A DNA stretch of 64,000 nt from JAPOUP01 sp965203255 (GCA_965203255.1 OZ241882.1:6076001-6140000); one strand, 5' to 3'; counted from the stretch's first letter, positions 17,745 through 26,819 are shown. The notes: generated by a model from the sequence alone, not told the origin. Numbers and translations are program-made.

Positions 17745-19478
17745 CAGCAATTCCCACCAGCCCTTCCGGACCCTGTATTCCTTGGGCTTCCGTGAACCGG
17801 GTTTCGTAGACTTTTCCTTCCAGACGACTGGAAACCGCCCGGAATCCTCTGGACATCATAGGCTGGGGCCCTTACCGCAACCGGTGTTGACTTCGATGAC
17901 GGGAGTTGGGACGATGCGGTTTCGGAAGGACCTCGGCAGGCCCGGGCTGATCAGGGCGCTTGCGGAATGCTTCGGCAGGATCGACGATCCGGTGGACGGG
18001 CGCCGGTTCAGCCTCGCGGACCACCTCATGTCGGCGTTCGCGATGTTCTCGCTCAAATATCCGTCGCTCCTGCAGTTCGACAGGGACAGCCGCAGGGACG
18101 CCATCGTCCGCGGGAACCTCCGGACGCTGTTCGGGATCGCGGCGGCGCCCTGCGACTCCGCCATGCGGAAACGCCTCGACACGGTCGACCCCAGGCAGCT
18201 GCGCCCGGCGTTCAGGACCCTGTTCGCGAGGCTGCAGCGCGGCAGGGTGCTGGAGGACCAGCCGGTTTTCGACGGCCACTACCTGATCTCGATTGACGGC
18301 ACCGGCTACTTCAGCTCGAAATCCGTCCACTGCGACCACTGCTGCGTCGCCCGCCGCAGTGATGGATCGAGGACCTACTCGCACAGCATGCTCGCCGCCG
18401 TGGTCTGCCACCCGGAACGCCGCGAGGTGCTGCCGCTGGCCCCGGAGCCGATCGCCAGGACCGACGGAGACAGGAGGAACGACTGCGAGCGCAACGCCGC
18501 CGCGCGGTTCATCGACGACCTCCGGCGGGAGCATCCGCACCTGAAGGCCATCGTCCTGCAGGACGGCCTCGCCTCCAACGGGCCCCACATCGCCCGCCTG
18601 CGGCGGCACGGCCTCCGCTTCATCCTCGGCGCGAAACCCGGCGACCACGCGCTGCTGTTCGCCAGCCTCGACGCCAGCCCCGACACCCGCACCGCCCGGT
18701 TCACCGACGCCGACGGCACCCGGCACGACTTCCGCTACCTGAACGGTGCGCCAGTCAACGCCTCCCATCCCGACATCAGGGTCAACGTCATCGAATACCG
18801 GGAGACGGTCATCAAGAGGACATACATCGCGAAGCACCACCGCGGCCCGGACGACCCGACCCACCGGGTGGAGGAGAAGCAGCGGAGGTTCTCCTGGGTC
18901 ACCGACCTTCCCGTCGACAGCGACAGCCTCATGCCGGTCATGCGCGCCGCCCGCTCCCGATGGCGGATAGAGAACGAGACGTTCAACACGCTGAAGAACC
19001 AGGGCTACCACTTCGAGCACAGCTTCGGGCATGGAAAGCGGCACCTGACCACCGTGCTCGCCATGACGATGATGCTCGCCTTCCTCACGGACCAGATCGA
19101 GGCCGCCTCCTGCAGGGTGTTCGCCGCCGCGCTGGAGGCGAGGGGGCGGCTGAGGTACCTCCGCGAGAGAACCCGGTCATACTTCCACGACTTCCCGGTC
19201 CCCGACTGGCGGACACTCTACGCCGCCCTGACCCACGGGCACGCGCCTGTGGCCCTGAACGTCGCCGGACCGTCCGGACGGTCGCCGCCGCGGCGCGGGG
19301 CGCCCGGGCGCGCCTGAACGCCCGACCGAACCGCCCCAGGGGCAGACCCGCGACACATCCCTTATTTCCACCGGAACGCCGCCGGACGCCCCCGCACGCC
19401 CGGATTCCGCCCGAATCCGCCGCCGACGCCCGCAATCCGCCGGAAACCGGACCGGAATTTCACTGGTGGGAATTTCTG
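17745..19478 (+). mobile_element. 1.73 kb IS (IS4-superfamily/ISNCY-like), copy 1, with 9-bp target duplication
   Basis: Terminal inverted repeats are CAGCAATTCCCACCAG on the left and, on the opposite strand, CAGAAATTCCCACCAG on the right. A perfect 9-bp duplication of target sequence, GGCGGCAGG, lies at 17736-17744 and 19479-19487. The target is the IS30 transposase gene. The second copy of the same IS at 60844-62574 has the same ends and a different 9-bp duplication, which fixes the boundaries. Confidence 0.9.
17914..19317 (+). CDS. DDE transposase of the 1.73 kb IS (copy 1)
   Basis: Transposase of 467 aa with an RNase H-like DDE core. Asp 1 is in ISIDGTGYFSS, Asp 2 in IVLQDGLASNGPH, and the Glu in RWRIENETFNTLKNQGY. 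This last pattern is found in transposases placed in the IS4 superfamily or left in ISNCY; I cannot fix the family without a search. The ATG at 17914 is preceded by GGGAGTTGGG; longer in-frame starts exist upstream but extend into the inverted-repeat side without similarity. Compared with the copy at 61012 this one is intact and could be the active source. Confidence 0.8.
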   Translation: MRFRKDLGRPGLIRALAECFGRIDDPVDGRRFSLADHLMSAFAMFSLKYPSLLQFDRDSRRDAIVRGNLRTLFGIAAAPCDSAMRKRLDTVDPRQLRPAFRTLFARLQRGRVLEDQPVFDGHYLISIDGTGYFSSKSVHCDHCCVARRSDGSRTYSHSMLAAVVCHPERREVLPLAPEPIARTDGDRRNDCERNAAARFIDDLRREHPHLKAIVLQDGLASNGPHIARLRRHGLRFILGAKPGDHALLFASLDASPDTRTARFTDADGTRHDFRYLNGAPVNASHPDIRVNVIEYRETVIKRTYIAKHHRGPDDPTHRVEEKQRRFSWVTDLPVDSDSLMPVMRAARSRWRIENETFNTLKNQGYHFEHSFGHGKRHLTTVLAMTMMLAFLTDQIEAASCRVFAAALEARGRLRYLRERTRSYFHDFPVPDWRTLYAALTHGHAPVALNVAGPSGRSPPRRGAPGRA

Positions 19479-19828
19479 GGCGGCAGGCTGTTCCTGCTGC
19501 TGCGGCGCCGCGGCAGAAAGCCGAACTGGCGTGGCGGCAGGCACTCGGGCCGTGGCCACATCCCGGGCCGGGTGGACATCTCCGAGAGGCCGGATGAGGT
19601 GGAGAGGAAGGAGCGTGTGGGCGACTGGGAGGCGGACACGATCATCGGGAAAGGCCACAGCGGGGCGGTGGTCTCCCTTGTGGACAGGGCCTCGAAATAC
19701 ACGTATTTACAGAGGGTTGAGCGGAGAACGGCGGCCGCGGTCTCCGCCGCGATGGTGGAGATGCTGCGGCCTTCCGCCGCGCCCGTCCACACGATCACGG
19801 CGGACAACGGGAAGGAGTTCGCGGCGCC

Positions 19829-20340
19829 GACACGCTCCCTGCTCCCCGCCTCCTCCGGCCTCCCGGAGATGTCCACCCGGCCCGGGATGTGGCCACGGCC
19901 CGAGTGCCTGCCGCCACGCCGGTCCGGCTTCCTGCCGCGGCGCCGCAGCAGCGGGAACAGCCCGCCGCCCGCCTTCCTGTCGGCCCTGACGTGTTCGGAT
20001 GTCCACTGGCGGCCCACCGTCCAGCCGCCCTCCAGACGCAGCCGTCCCGCGACCTGCTCCGGGCTCCAGCCCTCCCCGGAAGCCCCTCGACGCGCGCCCA
20101 GCGCTCCGGCGCCATCCTGCGGGAGGCGCCGGACGCCGCGCTGCGGCGGGCCTCCGCCCTCCCCTGCGCCTCGCCGGGGCTGTACCCCCCGCCGCCCCCG
20201 TTCCGGCGCAGCTCCCGCCAGACCGACGTCCGGTCACGGCCCAGACGGGCGGCGATGGCTCCGTCGGAGAGCCCGCTTTCCTTCAGCGCACCGATCCGGC
20301 ATCTTCCGTCCCGGGTCAGGTGGCGATGGCCCTCGGGCAT
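19829..20340 (-). pseudogene. IS30-family transposase (copy B), truncated
   Basis: Minus-strand N-terminal part beginning MPEGHRHLTRDGRCRIGALK with the helix-turn-helix LSDGAIAARLGRDRTSVW. A frame change after VEGL is followed by GRVDISGRPEE up to the junction at about 19829. All three catalytic residues are beyond the truncation. It shares its left inverted repeat with copy A. Confidence 0.8.
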
Positions 20341-20460
20341 GGCAGTCTCCCTTGTTTCAGCAAAGGGACTGTCGCCGCCTGCTGGCCGATACGCAACATC
20401 ATGCGGCCGGAAAACCGGTCACCACCGCCAATGGTGTTGCACTTCAGGGTGGAATGGGGC

Positions 20461-20883
20461 TAGAAATTGTTTGGGCGCCAATGTTGTTTCGCGAATGAGT
20501 TGGCAGGGTTGGGCCAACTGCAGCAATCTCGGCAATCTCGCTTTCACCTGCCTGTGAAAATCTGTCACATCATCGAATATCCGCTCATCTCCAAAATCGA
20601 TAACTTCGGCAAAGAGAGGCAGATCAGATTTTGGCTTCTGCTTTCTTGCAAACTCCTCGGGCGTCAATTCGATGTTGCGTCGACCTCTGACAAGAGGCCT
20701 GCATCTCTCGAAGACAAGCTCTGGAACCGCAAACATCCAAACGTCTATCGTCTTTTCTTCATCGGAGAGATGGTCCTTGATAGGTGTCAAAAAGAGATCG
20801 ACTGCTCGCGAGACCGCCTCATGGTGGTTTTCGAGTGTCGTCAGGTCTTCGATCTCGGTTGCCGCAACCGATAGACCGTCAAG
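20461..20883 (-). pseudogene. MID-domain fragment of a short prokaryotic Argonaute
   Basis: The minus strand is open from 20883 to the IS30 edge at 20460. It reads DLTTLENHHEAVSRAVDLFL, IDVWMFAVPELVFERCRPL, DVTDFHRQVKARL and QLIRETTLAP. This is the MID-domain signature of short pAgos: an IDxWxxxxPExxxxxxRPxS-like strand, then FH.QxKAR, then a QI.RE.T.AP motif in the 5'-phosphate pocket region. The upstream end abuts an IS21 fragment (a TGA lies at 20884-20886), so the N-terminus and any partner gene of the SIR2 or TIR-APAZ type are lost. The C-terminal tail of the same protein is at 17123-17243. Confidence 0.7.
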
Positions 20884-20888
20884 TCATC

Positions 20889-21245
20889 CGGGTCGCTTGT
20901 CAATAGGCGTCCAAAACTGACCCGCCTTTTCCTGCCTTCCTTTCCCGGTAGTCTTTTTCCTTCGGGGATTGGCGGGAGGGCGCGAGATGGCGAGTGGAGA
21001 CCGACGGGAGCTTCGGGAACTTGCGCACGGTGTTCCGGGCCAGCCCTAGGTCCCGGGCCACCGAACGGATCGACCGGCCCTCGACTAGGCACATCCGACG
21101 GATCTTCGCAATCGTCGCTACTACCAGCATCCTCTGATTCTCCCACAAACCGCAAAAACGGTCGCGAGAATCCTCAATTCGCCACCGGGATGGTGGGTCA
21201 GTTCTCGACGCCGATTCCTTCCGAAGTGGGTCAATTTTGCACGCC
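20889..21245 (-). mobile_element. IS21-family fragment
   Basis: Truncated IS21-type element. Its outer end shows the doubled terminal repeats typical of the family: GTGGGTCAGTTCTCGACGCC at about 21191 and GTGGGTCAATTTTGCACGCC at about 21225. The other end is lost where the Argonaute fragment begins. It interrupts the ParB gene at about 21246. Confidence 0.7.
20900..21148 (-). pseudogene. IstA N-terminal fragment
   Basis: N-terminal helix-turn-helix of an IS21-type IstA transposase on the minus strand: IAKIRRMCLVEGRSIRSVAR followed by DLGLARNTVRKF. The catalytic DDE domain and istB are missing, and the frame becomes unlike IstA after about 21000. Confidence 0.7.
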
Positions 21246-21360
21246 GCTCCACAATCGACACGCCCGCCTTGACGTGGCGCACGTTGGACTGGCTGAGCAT
21301 CAGCTTGTTGAAGGGGATGTCGCGCGAGGCGCTGAGGGTGATCTTTTGTTGCTTGGTCAT
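21246..21360 (-). pseudogene. ParB/RepB-like partition protein N-terminus (copy 2), cut by IS21
   Basis: The ATG at 21360 on the minus strand starts MTKQQKITLSASRDIPFNKL and continues LMLSQSNVRHVKAGVSI before running into the IS21 end. This is the conserved N-terminus of ParB/RepB/Spo0J-type proteins of plasmids and integrative islands. All of the DNA-binding body is missing. It is similar to the relic at 9369-9523. The antitoxin gene starts 116 bp away on the opposite strand. Confidence 0.75.
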
Positions 21361-21475
21361 CGGGATATCTCCGCGACTGGCCAGCCGGGAGCCTCTCTCC
21401 CGACCTCCAAACCCGTCACGGAAAACCCGGCATCCCTCTTACTCCAGGGGGCATTGATGGTCATATGAATTTGAA

Positions 21476-21919
21476 ATGAACGTCATATTGCCTTATCTTG
21501 CTGCTCAAGTTGCGAAGGAGCGCCAACACGTGGAAAACTTGGTTCTGGACCGTGCCGCGCCGGACCGGCAGGGGGTCGCTCTCAAGGTCTTTGCCCGGAT
21601 TGCGGACGCATGGTCGCTGACCCTGCTTGAGGCGGCAGCGCTGGCGGACATGTCGGACTCCACCTGGAAGCGGGCGAAGAAGCCGAATTTTGCGGGGGAT
21701 CTGACGCACGACCAGATGCTGCGTTTGAGCTCGCTCATCGGTCTCTACAAGTCGCTCGAGCTCTACTTCGACGAGCCGATCTCGCGGGATTGGGTGAAGC
21801 TGCTCAACCGAGGTCCTGAGTTCGATGGCGTGCGGCCCGTGGACGCCATGATTGCAGGCGGTTTGCCCAAGATCCTGCGCGTGCGGGGCTATGTCGATGC
21901 ACTGCGGGGTGGGGTTTGA
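21476..21919 (+). CDS. MbcA/ParS/Xre-type antitoxin
   Basis: Antitoxin of a RES-type toxin-antitoxin pair, 147 aa. It has the Xre-like region (SLTLLEAAALADMSDSTWKR) and the C-terminal MbcA/ParS/Xre toxin-binding domain. In that domain LYKSLELYFDEPISRDWVK is followed by GPEFDGVRPVDAMIAGG, the usual signature that caps the RES active site. The stop overlaps the start of the toxin gene. The antitoxin looks intact although the toxin is frameshifted. Such antitoxins usually repress their own operon together with the toxin. Confidence 0.85.
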   Translation: MNVILPYLAAQVAKERQHVENLVLDRAAPDRQGVALKVFARIADAWSLTLLEAAALADMSDSTWKRAKKPNFAGDLTHDQMLRLSSLIGLYKSLELYFDEPISRDWVKLLNRGPEFDGVRPVDAMIAGGLPKILRVRGYVDALRGGV

Positions 21920-22606
21920 GGTTCAACCCTGTCAACGACCGCGCCCTTGTCCGGTTGATCTCTGAGACCCACCACAAACCCCCGGTGCTGCGAGGGCTGG
22001 TGGACAGTGACGAAGAGGCGGAGATCCTCACCGAGATCGAAGGCGAGACAAGTGCCCGCCTGATCGCGGAACGCGAGGGCAGCCCCACGCTTGACCGCCG
22101 CGAACTCGCCTTCGCGCGGCGCTCTCATGACCTGACCCTCTACGGGCAGAGCCATATCAACGCGGCCTTCACCTACACGAGATCCACGGGAAACCGGTTC
22201 AACACCGGCGACCGGGGCGCGTGGTATTGCGCCTGGGACATGCTGACGAGTGCGCAGGAGGTGGGCTTCCACAAGGACCCGCGAATTGGGTTTCATCGGC
22301 CGCTACGAGGACGAGGCGCGCTACGTGGAGCTGCTGGCCGATTTCATCTGCGATTTCCCGGATCTGCATGAGACGAGGCATCCCGCGCTTGATCCGGTTC
22401 CCGAGCGGGGCTACCCAGCCTGGCAGCGCCTCGCCGCGGACTTGAGGGCAGAGGGGCATCGCGGCCTGATCTACCCATCCGTGCGCCACCTTAGCGGCCG
22501 GTGCTTCGTCGCCTTCGATCCAGGCATCATCCAAAATGTCCGCCCGGGCGCAAGCTGGAAGCTTGTCTGGCAGGGTGTGCCTGAGTTCTCGATCAAGGGG
22601 CTCTGA
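21916..22606 (+). pseudogene. RES-domain toxin, frameshifted
   Basis: RES toxins deplete NAD+ in the cell. A TTG start at 21916 overlaps the antitoxin stop (TTGA). The first frame carries RFNPVNDRALVRLISETHHK, then NRFNTGDRGAWYCAWD. At about 22277 an extra base shifts the frame, and the protein continues as TRELGFIGRYEDEARYVELL, then GHRGLIYPSVRH and CFVAFDPGIIQNVRPG to a TGA at 22606. The conserved R, E and S positions are split between the two frames, so no full toxin can be made without frameshifting. Confidence 0.82.
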
Positions 22607-22678
22607 CGCCCCTCTATATCCTCATGTGGCACTTCAGTTGATTGCTATAAGAATCGGAAAAAATATTATTAAACTCTG

Positions 22679-23646
22679 TCAAGCCTTCTCCAGAAACGCC
22701 TTCGCCTTCCCCTCGGTCACCAGCCGTGCGTCCTGTTGCGGGTTCGACCGAGCAACCGCTGTGATCCCTTTCACGAAATCGAACACGCTCTCAGGCGAGC
22801 GGCCCTCCTCGGCAAGCACCGTCTCGACGACCCGCCCTGTCTCCGCTTTCGAGAACCCGAGCTTGCGCAGGAAGTCCTTGCGGTCGTCGTCCGACCGCGC
22901 GAAGATCTTCTCGCGCGCCACGCGGATGCCGTCGATGAACGGCGCGGGCGAGGACTCGGCGAAGCGGCTGAGCGCCGGAGCGGCCTCATGGGCGAAGCGA
23001 GAGGCGGCGTAATTCGAATGCCGGATGGTGATCTCCCGGAAGTCCTCGACCCCTCAGAGGTTGCGTTTCTGGCAGACCGCAAAAGGGTAGAAGCTGGTGA
23101 TGCCGAGCGTCTTCGCTCCAACCTCGGAATTCCAGCAGTAGAAACCCCGGAAATAGAGGTCGGGCGAGCCGTCAAGCAGCAGCCCCGCCTCGATCGGGTT
23201 GAGATCGTCGACGAGGAACAGGAACACGTCGCGGTCGGAGGCGTAGAGCGTCGTCGTCTCCGTCGTCATGTCCACACGGGGATTGTGGATGCCGGTCGAC
23301 CAGTCGAACACGCCCGGCACCTTCCATCGGGTGTCGCCAATGCCGTTGCCTGCGATGCGCTGCACGGCGGAGACCAGTTCGTGGTCGTAGACGCGGCCAT
23401 AATCGGGGCCGGTCACGGCACTCAGTTCCGTGCGGCCATCCGCTAACTCCATCGTCTTGATCTGCTCGGCCCGGTGGTTGGTCAGGCCGTATTGCAGGTT
23501 GATCCCTGCCAGCGGCGCAGGCAGCTGGCGCAGATAGGCCGCGGGCGCGCCGACGAGGCTTGAAAGCTGGCCGAAGCTCCAAAGTGTCGGTGCGATGGGT
23601 TCATCCGTGCCCGGCAGGACGAGGCCAAGCTTCTCGGGGTCGTCGC
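22679..23646 (-). pseudogene. DUF932 protein with one internal stop, 5'-truncated
   Basis: DUF932-family protein of plasmids and integrative elements; function unknown. The minus strand contains MELADGRTELSAVTGPDYGR, GNGIGDTRWKVPG and RDVFLFLVDDLNPIEAG, then QKRNL and a TGA at 23054-23056. The same frame continues with the rest of the protein, including AREKIFARSDDDRKDFLRKL and VFDFVKGITAVAR. Family members normally have a tryptophan after RNL, so this is a TGG to TGA change. The 5' end is cut off at about 23646 by an IS4-family fragment. Confidence 0.75.
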
Positions 23647-23647
23647 G

Positions 23648-24052
23648 ATGCGCCTCGACTGGCTACTGACGGCCACCGGGGGCGGGCCGGACGCGGCGAA
23701 CGCGCTCCGCGTCGCGGGCTGGTACGAGGCAAGGTGGCTCACCGGGGAATGGGTCGGCGCCCTCAGGACCGGCACCCGGAGCAGGGACCGCCGGCCCAGC
23801 GCCGCCGACGACCTGCGCCGCTGCCTCGCCTCCGGCGCCGTCACCGCCTGCACCGTCATGTCCGGCGGGCGCCTCGCGCGCGGCGAGCCGGACAGGCCGG
23901 CGCGGACCGTCGTCCACCCTGACGAAATCCATGTCCCCGCCGTCCACATGGCGAAGCCCAGCCACCGCAGGCAGTGCGGACCGCCCGACCCGGCCCGGAC
24001 GGTCGCGGAGTTCGCCGCCAGCACCGCGCGCCTCGCCGGCTCCGTCCCGTAG
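23648..24052 (+). pseudogene. IS4-family (Tn5-like) transposase C-terminal fragment
   Basis: Reads GWYEARWLTGEWVGALRTGT, then RPSAADDLRRCLASGAVTAC and AEFAASTARLAGSVP. This is the YREK-containing C-terminal region of IS50/Tn5-like transposases, whose pattern is RW.IE..H.ALK.G.R.EDR. It is a fragment only and interrupts the 5' end of the DUF932 gene. A similar fragment lies at 27463-28289. Confidence 0.65.
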
Positions 24053-24208
24053 AGGCGACAGACCACGCCGGGCACACGAGAGCCATTGGAGGGATGCCTG
24101 ACGCTGTCACTCCTCACCGAACACCACAGGGCCATGCGCGACTACGCGGGCATCGAGTCAACAGTGTTACATTGAAAGGCCCGGGACGGCGTTCCTCTTA
24201 CTATCGAA

Positions 24209-25297
24209 TCACTCGGCTGCGAGGTTCCCGGACGGGAAAGGGGCGCGGGAGGCCGCCAGCCGATGCAGGGCTTCGGGCCTGATATGCGTATAGCGGCGCA
24301 GCATCTTCCAGTCCATGTGGCTGGTGACGAGAGCGACCTGTCCGATGGCGAAGCCCACCTCAAAGAGGCGACTTGTGCCTCCGTGGCGCAAGTTATGGAA
24401 ATGCAGGTCTTTGACAATGCCCTCCACGCAGGCGCGCTGGAAGGCCGTTCCGACCGACCTCGAGTTGTAGGGAAAGATCCGCCCGTTGGTGTGACCCAGA
24501 TGCTTGGCCTGCGCCGTAATCAGCGCCCAGACGTCGAACCCGGTGGCTGCGAAGAGAGGAATTCACTGTTCGGTCCCGGTCTTGTTGCGCGGGTCCTTAC
24601 GGTCGAGGATCAGGAGCATCCGGCGGTCGACATCGAGATCGCTCCATTCGACGCGGCAGATCTCGTCGAGCCGCATGGCCGTGGCTACCGCGAACTTCAC
24701 AATCCGCGCCATGGGCAAGGCCAGGCGTTCGTTGTCATCGAAGCAACGGAACAGGCGGTTCAACTCGTCCGTGCCGGGGCGTCGGTCCCGCTCGGTTCGC
24801 TTGCAGATGAGGCCAAGCCGTTTCAGCGCGACACGCGCCAGATCGACGGGCTCCGGGGAGATGTCGAGGCCATGGACCGCGGCCGCATGGATGATGATCA
24901 TCTTGATCACGCCTATGTCGATCCCGAGGGTTGCCGGACCGGTGCCTTGCTCCGCGCGCATCTTGCCGTAGTCGATCAGCTTCTGCCGGTCGAGGTGGCC
25001 GATCCCTTCCTTGCCCAGATCGCGCTTGAGCGTGGTCAGCGTGGCGGCCTTGCTGCGTCGGAGCGGTTTCCCTACCTCGCACATATCGGCTATATGAAGG
25101 TCGATGATGTTGCCAAAGGTTCGGAGGCGGGAGACGGACGACTTGTTCGGCGCCAACCCTTGATCCACCCGGGTCTCCGCTTGCCGGGCCCAACGATGGG
25201 CGTCGTTGCGGCGGAGAAACGTGTCGCTCGCGTAGCGGCCCTTTCGTCTGATCTGGACCCGGTAGGCACTGGAAGGAAGCTTGGTCATGGTGGCCAT
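24209..25297 (-). pseudogene. Tyrosine recombinase (island integrase) with one internal TGA
   Basis: Site-specific recombinase next to dusA. From the ATG at 25297 (MATMTKLPSSAYRVQIRRKG) the frame has 362 codons, of which codon 245 (24565-24563) is TGA; downstream codons remain in the same frame. Catalytic Arg lies in AVATAMRLDEICRVEW. After the stop follow GFDVWALITAQAKHLGHTNG, the HxLRH box in HFHNLRHGG, and the nucleophile Tyr in WKMLRRYTHI. A family member would have Arg at the stop position (DQRVPL pattern), so CGA to TGA is likely. Without readthrough the catalytic half is lost. Confidence 0.85.
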
Positions 25298-25408
25298 TTT
25301 CGTGTGCGCTGTGTGTGCAATGAGTCGTCGTAGAGAGACAAATTTGGGGATATCGGGGTGTATTCCAGCGTAGCAGCCGTTGCCGCCAACAGTTTGAAGA
25401 TGCAAAAA

Positions 25409-26425
25409 ATGACGATAAATCAAAACGCTAGATTGTCATGTGCCCCGATGATGGACAGGACCGACAGGCACTGCCGCTACCTATACAGACTCATGTCGCG
25501 GCACACGTTGCTGTATTCGGAGATGATTGCAGCTCCATCACTGGTTCGCGGCAATGCCCGGCATCTCTTGCGTTTTGATCCTGCTGAGCATCCAGTTGCT
25601 TTGCAGCTCGGCGGAGCCGAGCCGAAGGAACTGGCACTGGCTGCGTCAATGGTTGCCGACGTAGGATACGACGAGATCAACCTGAATGTTGGATGCCCTT
25701 CCGATCGGGTACAATCGGGCTGCTTCGGTGCCGTGCTAATGAGGCAACCTGACCTGGTCGCGGAATGCGTTGCGGAAATGATTGCGGCGCAACCGGTGGA
25801 GGTCACAGTAAAGTGCAGAATTGGAGTCGATGAGCAAGAGACGGAGGAGACGCTGCCTGCATTCATTGAGACAGTGCGTGCGGCAGGTGCCGCAAGAATC
25901 GCGATTCATGCTCGCAAGGCTTGGCTTGATGGCTTGAGCCCGAAGGAAAACCGTAATATCCCGCCTTTGAACTATCCACTTGTCTACAGAATGAAGCGAG
26001 AGTTTCCGGATATGCACGTTTCAATTAACGGTGGGGTTCGATCGCTCGAAGAGGCAAAGACTCACATGACCATGGGCGTGGATGGAGTCATGATCGGCCG
26101 TGCCGCATACACAATGCCTTCCGACATCCTACTGTGCGCTGATGAAGAAATCTTTGGTGTACCGTCGGTTCGGACTGCTCGGGAAATCGTGGAACTCATG
26201 CGCCCCTACATTGCCCGGCACCTCGCGCAGGGAGGTCGGTTGCAGGACGTAGCGCGCCATATGCTTGGATTGTTCACTGGTCGCCGGGGAGCGCGTGCCT
26301 GGCGGCGCACTCTGTCGGAATTAGGAAGCCAAAACGGGGCAGGGCTCGAGGTCATTGATATGGCGCTGTCTTATGTCGGGGAAGAGGAGTCACGTCGTGT
26401 GGGTCAACGAATTTTGGTTCCATAG
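25409..26425 (+). CDS. dusA: tRNA-dihydrouridine synthase A
   Basis: FMN-dependent enzyme that reduces uridine to dihydrouridine in the D-loop of tRNA. 338 aa from the ATG at 25409; an ATG at 25400 is an alternative and no clear ribosome-binding site decides between them. Seen: the N-terminal APMMDRTDRHCR motif (usually APMMDWTDRHCR, so a conserved Trp is Arg here), the catalytic Cys in EINLNVGCPSDRVQSGCFGA, KCRIGVD, and the phosphate-binding INGGVRSLEEA and GVDGVMIGRAA. The 5' end faces the integrase, 112 bp away. dusA is a known integration target, so the first codons may be island-derived. Confidence 0.9.
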   Translation: MTINQNARLSCAPMMDRTDRHCRYLYRLMSRHTLLYSEMIAAPSLVRGNARHLLRFDPAEHPVALQLGGAEPKELALAASMVADVGYDEINLNVGCPSDRVQSGCFGAVLMRQPDLVAECVAEMIAAQPVEVTVKCRIGVDEQETEETLPAFIETVRAAGAARIAIHARKAWLDGLSPKENRNIPPLNYPLVYRMKREFPDMHVSINGGVRSLEEAKTHMTMGVDGVMIGRAAYTMPSDILLCADEEIFGVPSVRTAREIVELMRPYIARHLAQGGRLQDVARHMLGLFTGRRGARAWRRTLSELGSQNGAGLEVIDMALSYVGEEESRRVGQRILVP

Positions 26426-26819
26426 GCGGGCTCGAAATTAAGTGCGATGGGGAACTGTTAGAGCGTGTCATAGGAAAGCTGCCCACCACTCGTGAAGTGG
26501 TCATGGTGCCACAAAGCGCTGATTGGCATGAAATCGGCAAGATTATGAGTGCGCACGGTTTGTCGACGTGAGTTTTTTGCCAAATGATCCGGAGGACTCC
26601 CTCGATGGATTGGGGCGCTCTCCCGAGCACGGCATTTGAGGACGCTGCGTCATGGGGTTTCCAGTTGTCCACTATCTCCATGCCCAACTCTCAGTGATGT
26701 ATCTTGGTAAGCGATTGAAGTACGGTGCCCGTTCGGCTCCCACCCATCCGTTTTAGGTTTGACAGTATAGTGGATTGCCCTTGGTGACTGGCCATTGTGA
26801 CGAATTACTTCGGGGGCCG
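26426..26819. other. Intergenic region between dusA and IS66 remnant
   Basis: Nothing recognised apart from the probable left edge of the IS66 remnant near 26770-26820. Confidence 0.3.

Larger units (their letters stand above)
17364..19826 (+). pseudogene. IS30-family transposase (copy A), interrupted and truncated
   Basis: The N-terminal part (17364-17744) starts MPEGYRHLTRDERCQIGALK, with the IS30 helix-turn-helix LSDGAVAARLGRDRTTVW. After the nested IS it resumes at 19479 as GGRLFLLLRRRGRKP and continues through DWEADTIIGKGH (first Asp) to TADNGKEFA (second Asp). Sequence then switches to the inverted copy B, so the region with the catalytic Glu is absent. Confidence 0.85.
17244..20460. 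mobile_element. Inverted IS30 composite carrying a nested 1.73 kb IS
   Basis: Two IS30-family copies face each other. Copy A (plus) starts at 17244 and copy B (minus) starts at 20460. Both outer ends are the same left inverted repeat (GCCCCATTCCACC), and both copies have lost their right ends, meeting tail-to-tail near 19827. Copy A also carries another IS at 17745-19478. The outer flanks show no shared target duplication, as expected if recombination and deletion followed insertion. The composite sits inside an Argonaute gene. Confidence 0.8.

Noticed and set aside
17872..19044. 390-codon minus-strand frame inside the 1.73 kb IS
   Set aside because: Antisense shadow of the transposase; a comparable frame is seen opposite copy 2, and neither has recognisable motifs.
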